NCBI GenBank assembly: GCA_032718475.1
Contig: JAUCBJ010000875.1
Location: forward strand, 1-64,000
Length of the DNA stretch: 64,000 bases
DNA from: Nemertoderma westbladi
Taxonomy: Eukaryota; Xenacoelomorpha; Nemertodermatida; Nemertodermatidae
Direction: 5' to 3'
In this document: positions 58,682 to 64,000 of the stretch, one piece after another
Layout of the letters: the number at the start of each line of letters is the position of its first letter
Position numbering within the stretch: the first letter of the stretch is position 1
Notes under the pieces: model-generated
The model's database searches: none
The model's input: the letters and a program-made list of their open reading frames with translations, nothing else
Told to the model about the DNA's origin: nothing
Made by a program: the position numbers and the translations under genes

Positions 58682-58960
58682 GAAAAAGTAATTAGTCTTT
58701 GGCAAACCCACCTAACTACAACTACACTAGCAAATATAAAGCAGTAATTTACCCCACACCTTGAATCGCAACCCCGTTATGATCCAATTTTAGATCTCAC
58801 ACAAACAAAGTTTATTACAGTTTATAACTAACTGAGACTAAATAAGCTAATATGGATGTTATGGCTATTGGGCCTAGCTTGCATGCAATGTATATAATAT
58901 ATGTATAATGATAAAATTAGAAGAAATGTATGTTAAACCTAATCAGTAGTCGATGACTTC

Positions 58961-59917
58961 CTATTTAAATCCGAGGAAAGGTTTAGGACTTTTAGCATCC
59001 TTTCGCCGCTGTTCCCTGCGGACTTTCCTTTCATCCTCTGTGAAGATTTTCACCGACCTCATGTCTGAATTTGAAGTAATCGGAATCGGTTTTCCAGAGG
59101 CACCGATCGCATATATTTGACCATCGCGCGACCAACCAACACCTACTTCGCGAACCTTTCTGAGCCGATTTAGACGGGTACTTGTGAGGCTTTCCGTCAC
59201 ATAAAACGACGTGGTTTTAAGCAGGTGTAATTGCTTAAACACTAGTGCACGTGATCGATAACGGACGAACTTCACTATTATGCAGGGAGGTCGACTGTCG
59301 TCTCTAGCTGAGCTATCAGATGTTGTTGGTTTCCCATGTTGAAAGACCCGTCGTTTAGTTACACGGTGACATCGATCAACATCATCTTCATGTATTTTGA
59401 GCTTCAGATTATCCCGCAGAAATGACAGAGCTACAATTAGAGTGTCATCTTCATTAATCTCGGATGGATTCATTTTTACTCCGTGGATGAGCAAGCAGTT
59501 TCGCCTAGAATACTGCTCCAAGTCATCAAGTTGGTCACTTGATCTCCGGTGAATTTCGAGAAACTCAGATCGGATATCAGAGAGAGTGTTACGGATCGTT
59601 TCTAATTCGAAGTTGACAATCGATTTTATTGATTCAGTGAGCGATTCCGAACCATCTGAACTCCCTACAACAGTTCCACCTGTTTGAATGTCACAATTTC
59701 CATTTCCACTTTTTTTCTTAGTAGGCCTAACGGTATCGGGACCCGTACCGGTATCAGTAACACCAGCGCTAATTGCTCGGTTGACTATGTCAGATATTCG
59801 ACCTTCCAAACCCGCCAGGTTCTCTTCGAAATCATCTAGACGTTCCATTTGTTGTGATAGGGATTTATTTAAATTTAAACCTGAGTTATTAGTTGATGAT
59901 TTTCTTCCCTTTGCCAT
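58961..59917 (-). CDS. Element B ORF1 protein, intact frame
   Basis: ATG 59917 opens an uninterrupted 318-codon frame. Residues about 18-50 and 105-140 are heptad-rich and should form a coiled coil. Then L-E-Q-Y-S-R-R-N-C-L-L-I-H-G-V, D-V-D-R-C-H-R-V, C-I-I-V-K-F-V-R-Y, V-T-E-S-L-T and R-L-R-K-V-R-E-V match the RNA-recognition-like core of LINE ORF1 proteins in the L1/CR1/Jockey range. Such proteins bind their own RNA and act as nucleic-acid chaperones in the ribonucleoprotein. The intact frame implies fairly recent insertion. Confidence 0.85.
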   Translation of the reverse strand: MAKGRKSSTNNSGLNLNKSLSQQMERLDDFEENLAGLEGRISDIVNRAISAGVTDTGTGPDTVRPTKKKSGNGNCDIQTGGTVVGSSDGSESLTESIKSIVNFELETIRNTLSDIRSEFLEIHRRSSDQLDDLEQYSRRNCLLIHGVKMNPSEINEDDTLIVALSFLRDNLKLKIHEDDVDRCHRVTKRRVFQHGKPTTSDSSARDDSRPPCIIVKFVRYRSRALVFKQLHLLKTTSFYVTESLTSTRLNRLRKVREVGVGWSRDGQIYAIGASGKPIPITSNSDMRSVKIFTEDERKVRREQRRKDAKSPKPFLGFK

Positions 59918-60192
59918 TTTCCGTCCTTTCAGCGGTTTATTTATCTACTGGCTACTGCGGCAGGTTGAACAATTTGGTGCCCTTGAATGCCTGGGAAATA
60001 TTTACGTTGGTGTATGTATGGCTGTGATGCTTGATCAGGCATATACGATGTAAACTGTTAAGTTTAAATTTACATTCACCACATTCAATGCTAGGCCCAG
60101 CGCCTTTTAATAGTTTAGAGTTTAAATCATAGCAGTCATGCACAGTTGTAGTAGAGCTGTCAGCTAATACCTAACAGCTGTACAGCAGTCTT

Positions 60193-61850
60193 AATGCTCT
60201 TTGCAGCAGCCTTCACTTCTGCAAAGGAGATATCGCCAATGGGAATATCTGTCTATATAGGACAGACTCAGACACTTTTACTTCTATAAAGTTATCAGGC
60301 AATGCCCTGTCATTATTGAGGATTTTTTCAAATTGGGCTTTCCAACCATTGAGGCGATCGGCTGGTGATTCAGCCTTAACCTTGGTGGTTGGTTGGCTTT
60401 TCCGTCCAATAAGCAGATTGATCGATTTCCATGCCTGGAATGATTGCCTGCTGTCGTCAGCATCATTGATGGCATCAACCTGTTGGTTTATTAGCTCCTG
60501 TAGATTAGCAGAGTACTGCCTGTTCAGGGACCTAGATGCAGCCTTAACTGCATTCTTGGCCACTGTAGTCTGTTTGAGTCGGGACTCTTTCTGCGCTTTA
60601 TGAAGGTCATTTCGGCACTTCTGAATTTTGTTGTCAGTCCAGGGGGCCCTTTTTCTGTTTCGAGGGTATACAGGAACTGTTTCTGCAGCTGCTAACTTAA
60701 CTGCTTCTGTAAAGGCAGTATAGCCCTCACAGTGATCTGCCGCCTCAGAGGCAAGAAAGAGCCTCATACCTGTTGCTCAGCTGTAGTGTGAAGCTGGATC
60801 TCACACTTGGCTGTTGCAACAGAGAGGACCAGTCATGCCGCGGCAAGGCAGATTTCGTTGTTCTGCTAGCATGCAGACTAAGTCTTACCTTGGCCACAAT
60901 AAGGCGGTGATCACTGGAGAAGGGTCGAAGTGTAAATGCATTACAGTCTTGTATAGAGCTCTTGTATTTCCTACGAAACAGAATATGGTCTATCTGGGAC
61001 TTGTGACCACTGGGTCCACTATGAGTCCATAGCTTTCCAGTTCGCTTCTTGAACTGGGTTCCAGCCGAAAACAATCCATTTCCAGAGATAAAATCCTGAA
61101 GATGGACAGAATTTCGGTTAACACTATTGCTATAGACCCAGGGCGATGTAGGTGATTGATGCAGACTTGCATTAAAGTCTCCCAGGAATGTTAAGAATGC
61201 ATGCTGATCCACTCCATCAGTAGCTGCTTGTAGATTGTGGTAAAACTTTTCCACCTCCTCTACAGGGGCAACACTAGTCGGAGAGTAGCACACAATCAGA
61301 ACCACCTTAGGAAACTTCTTAGCCAGTCTTCCAGAACATGAGAAGTGGCAACGGATGATGCGGTTAGAGATTTGGTCTATTTTGTCCAATGCTGCATGTG
61401 CAGTTGGATTCATCAATAGACCAATTCCACCATTGCCACTATCATCTGCTGACGCGAGGGCGAGTCGCCAACCGCCCCCCATGTCCTTAATCAAAACCTC
61501 ATCAGTCTGTCCAGTCTGCATTCGGTGCTCTTGAACACCCACTGCGCTAAGAGAAAGCTTATCTGCCAAGGCAGTCAGCTCACCTTGTCGCATTGGGGAG
61601 CCGAGTGTTAGGGTGTTTACTGAGGCTTGTCTTGTGACTTGCCTCAGATTCACCAATGGCTTTCTTGGTCGGGGTTGAACATGAGAGTAGCCTCCAACTC
61701 CAGAATCCCTCTCCCCCTCACAATCTGGCCTCCCTGGTGACCCAGGGTTTGGGCCAGAAAGGTCATCAGGAAAGGGACTCAAAGAATTGTTGGCTGCTCT
61801 CTCTCCAGTAGGGGGTGAGACAGGCAGCCAGTCAGGAGTTAACTGACGCC
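60193..61850 (-). pseudogene. Element A ORF, N-terminal part: APE-type endonuclease and linker
   Basis: The endonuclease shows V-G-V-Q-E-H-R (Glu), G-G-I-G-L-L-M, V-C-Y-S-P-T-S, L-G-D-F-N-A-S (Asp, Asn), S-Q-I-D-H-I-L and S-S-D-H-R-L-I (Asp-His). The linker follows with W-T-D-N-K-I-Q-K-C and F-E-K-I-L-N-N-D. Frameshifts are present near 60750 and 60250. The coding sequence stops at K-S-I-K, exactly where the other half at 55440 begins T-N-R-A-S-G. No clear in-frame ATG marks the start; the frame is open upstream to near 61905. Confidence 0.9.
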
Positions 61851-62619
61851 TGTGAGGCCAATTGTGTCCGGTAATTCCACTGGCCTCTAGTGGCCGACCT
61901 CCGCATTGCTAATGTAATCCATAGTGGGGGTTGGGGGGTGCTTTTTTGCCGAGTCAGCTCTCGGGGCAAATACCACACCCTGGTTTGCCATTCCACAGGG
62001 TGGGTGTCGTAATGGAGTCAGATATGAGGCCCATCACCCATATCTACTCTGGCGCACATGACCCACCATTGGCTGTTGCAGCTCATCTGCTGGGTCATGC
62101 CCTGTACCCTTGCTGCCAGGTGCAGGTCGCAGTGAAGTGCTCTCAGAGTGGACATGAGAACACTCTACTCCTGACCAGCCATTGGTAGATCACCATCTGC
62201 CTGGTCAGGCCATATACCCCTGCAGCCAAGTATATGGGTCCTTAATCCAGGATCAAGGGCCTCCTTATCCCAGAACGAAGGGGGTCCTAGTTACAGGACC
62301 AGATTTGCCCTAGTAAGAGGGTCTATGCAGCTACAGGTGGCACCTCCTTTATGCTGCATGGAGGTGGCAAGTTTTCTTGATCAATGACCTAGAATACCTG
62401 ACCTGACCTGACCTGACCTGACCTGACCTGCTGACCTGATCGCCCAGTTACAAGTTGCCCAATAGTTGTATTTTTTAAACCCTGAGTGTTGTTGACGGAG
62501 TCTGTCTGTCTGTTACTTGCGAAATCGTTGATCGTGGTGCTGGTACCGAAATTATGGCTTTGATTAAAAACACTGAACTGCTGAACGATGGCGGAATATA
62601 CGAAACCCAGCCGGATTCC

Positions 62620-62935
62620 TAATCCGAGGAGGTGATGGAGTCAATTAAACATAAACAATGAAACGATCGCGATGGACAATGGAGTCTATTCAATGTATCC
62701 AGAACGATACGATGGCGATGGAGTCTATTACAATATTAAACACGCAACCAAAGCGATCAGACGATGGTGAAGTAATCTACAAAACAGAACGACGGGAAGG
62801 CGATGGAGTTTATTAAACCCAGTAAGATGGTGCATAGCGAAGCGATCGAGACGGATAACGGAGTCTATTACAGTATTAAACCTGGAACGAAGACGGTGGA
62901 ATCTATAGACCTAAACCTGGAACAATGCTACTCTA
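62620..62935 (+). repeat. Degenerate tandem repeat around GGAGTCTATTA
   Basis: Five or six diverged units of about 60 bases share GATGGCGATGGAGTCTATTA and ATTAAAC words. It lies just outside the 5' end of element A. Confidence 0.6.
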
Positions 62936-63601
62936 AAGTTAGACTAGACTGGTTTGTGAGATTAACTTGCCAATACTAACTCAATACAATTTGCTTTCTT
63001 CCAATTCCTAATAATATATTTTAATCTTAATAATAATTATTCAACATCAATTATTTTATAAGTCTTGTCAATGTATAAGATTGTTAAAGACTATAAAGAG
63101 CTAACTTTAGCGGGCCAGGATTCAGTTATACTTGAATAAAGAATAGTGATTAAACCAAGGGATACGCGATATATGACACTGCTGTATAAGTTCATTGAAT
63201 GACTGTTGATTTCGAAACATTTAATTCAAAACTATATTTATTTATTTATTTTTATTTATTTCAGCATCAAATATAAATATTATATACATTAAATATCAGT
63301 GCCATATCTATAAAAACACTAATGATAGGGAATTTCTGCACAATAAGTAAAAGGTCTAAAAAATGAAACATCGGTGAAATAAAAAGCATCAAGTTGCACG
63401 TGAGTAAAACCACTGCTTAAAAGTATCGTACATTGTAGACAATGGTCGGCAAGTGTTACGTACACATATTAAAACAGAATTAGATGACAAATTTACACAA
63501 ATATGCAAACTAAAAAGTGATATTCTAAAAATCTCTTTAAGAGAGCGGATATTAAAATTTACCAACATTTGACTCGCACTATTAATCTCGTCGGTCTCCC
63601 T
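62936..63601. other. Non-coding region
   Basis: AT-rich with a TTTATT run at 63235-63262. No gene is seen. Confidence 0.45.
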
Positions 63602-64000
63602 ATTGTATAATTTAATATTAAATGACATGGTTGCTCTGGCAATGGAATATAACATCGATATCATATGCATCCAAGAATATCGGATTTGTCATGAAGACAC
63701 TACTGCCATGAAGTACAATGACATTGGAAATGGATGGACGTTAGTAACAAGCTCAGCAGTAAGAAACTTGGCCAATGCATCAATTGGAGGAGTAGGAATT
63801 CTGCTTAGCCCATTTGCACTTAAGACCCTAAACAACATCGAATCTATAAATTCCAGGGTTATGATCGCAACATTTGATGGGAATCCCAAGACAACAGTTG
63901 CTACAGTCCAACCAATGCCTCAGAGCCAGAACAAGCAGTCAAGTTTTATGAAGAACTGACTGGACTTATGAAGGACATTCCGAAACACAATGTTAAAGTC
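63602..64000 (+). pseudogene. Start of a LINE endonuclease related to family A, running off the window
   Basis: The plus strand reads I-I-C-I-Q-E-Y-R-I-C-H (catalytic Glu), G-N-G-W-T-L-V-T, G-G-V-G-I-L-L-S-P and, after a one-base frameshift near 63905, C-Y-S-P-T-N-A-S-E and V-K-F-Y-E-E-L. The order and spacing match element A's V-Q-E-H-R, G-G-I-G-L-L-M and C-Y-S-P-T-S, but identity is low, so it is a related family. The rest lies beyond 64000. Confidence 0.8.

Larger units (their letters stand above)
55445..60187 (-). mobile_element. Element B: near full-length Jockey/CR1-group LINE nested in element A
   Basis: GTCTT, at 55440-55444 and 60188-60192, flanks the element as a short target duplication, partly masked by the poly(A) tail. 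On the minus strand the tail is about 30 A, preceded by AATAATAAT repeats. From 5' to 3' it carries a leader, ORF1, ORF2 beginning with a zinc finger, then endonuclease and reverse transcriptase. Joining the flanks restores the family A sequence seen at 23775-23800. Confidence 0.9.
53890..62436 (-). mobile_element. Element A: full-length LINE, split by element B
   Basis: TGATCGCCCAGTTAC flanks both sides exactly (53875-53889 and 62437-62451), a 15-bp target duplication. On the minus strand the 5' end is a run of AGGTC pentamers (62396-62436), followed by about 500 bases of leader, one long ORF with endonuclease then reverse transcriptase, and a short 3' end finishing in TAG triplets. Without the 4.74-kb element B and one copy of its target duplication, element A is about 3.8 kb with one protein of roughly 1000 residues and no ORF1. 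That size and plan resemble the RTE-like groups; clade assignment needs a tree. Confidence 0.9.

Noticed and set aside
60000-60143. Small Cys/His-containing frame upstream of element B ORF1
   Set aside because: Only 63 codons in the leader of the LINE, with an incomplete finger pattern; not separable from untranslated sequence.
1-64000. CRISPR arrays, operons or bacterial promoters
   Set aside because: The tandem arrays here are satellites with no spacers of regular length and no cas genes; all gene evidence is eukaryotic.

Overview
The window looks like nuclear DNA of an animal, most likely a marine invertebrate. Coding exons are sparse, consensus GT/AG splice sites are present, and LINE, LTR and DNA transposon remains fill much of the rest, together with large satellite arrays and many long non-coding gaps. 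I see no operons, Shine-Dalgarno sites, CRISPR arrays or phage genes. The species cannot be named from the sequence.

Only two loci look like host-type genes. At 1919-4461 (minus) two exons join in phase across canonical splice sites; the second carries an S-R-G-V-Q-C-T motif that may mark a cysteine-protease-like domain. At 47119-48579 (minus) a single 486-codon reading frame encodes a pentameric ligand-gated ion channel subunit of the nicotinic type. Its two Cys-loop cysteines are both replaced, and it lacks the vicinal cysteines of alpha subunits.

Layout: 1-5.9 kb holds the two-exon gene, a perfect 8-bp-duplication hAT-type MITE (3074-3866), a tRNA-derived element and a hairpin. From 5.9 to 21.08 kb is a satellite field: a 10-bp minisatellite, a CACGTG-bearing repeat, and nine anchor copies of a unit of about 1.49 kb, one interrupted by a second 10-bp array. 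From 21 to 34 kb lie a retroelement fragment, a LINE copy carrying a small foldback insertion, a decayed transposase, a 140-bp inverted duplication, and a TTAA-flanked DNA transposon (30353-32714). A decayed LINE of the CR1/L2 type (element C) fills 34.8-39.6 kb. From 42 to 45.3 kb are a truncated LINE with target duplications and two opposed gypsy-like fragments. The channel gene follows. From 53.9 to 62.4 kb sits a full-length LINE (element A, 15-bp target duplication) with a second, nearly full-length LINE (element B, 55445-60187) inserted inside its reverse transcriptase region. The window ends inside another endonuclease-bearing LINE.

Insertion order can be read directly: element A landed first, element B then split it. 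A sister copy of A at 23.6-25.2 kb was itself split by a 214-bp foldback MITE; the 55.4-kb copy preserves the uninterrupted sequence at that MITE site, and the 23.8-kb copy preserves the uninterrupted sequence at the element B site. All retroelement frames carry stops or frameshifts, so none appears active as it stands.
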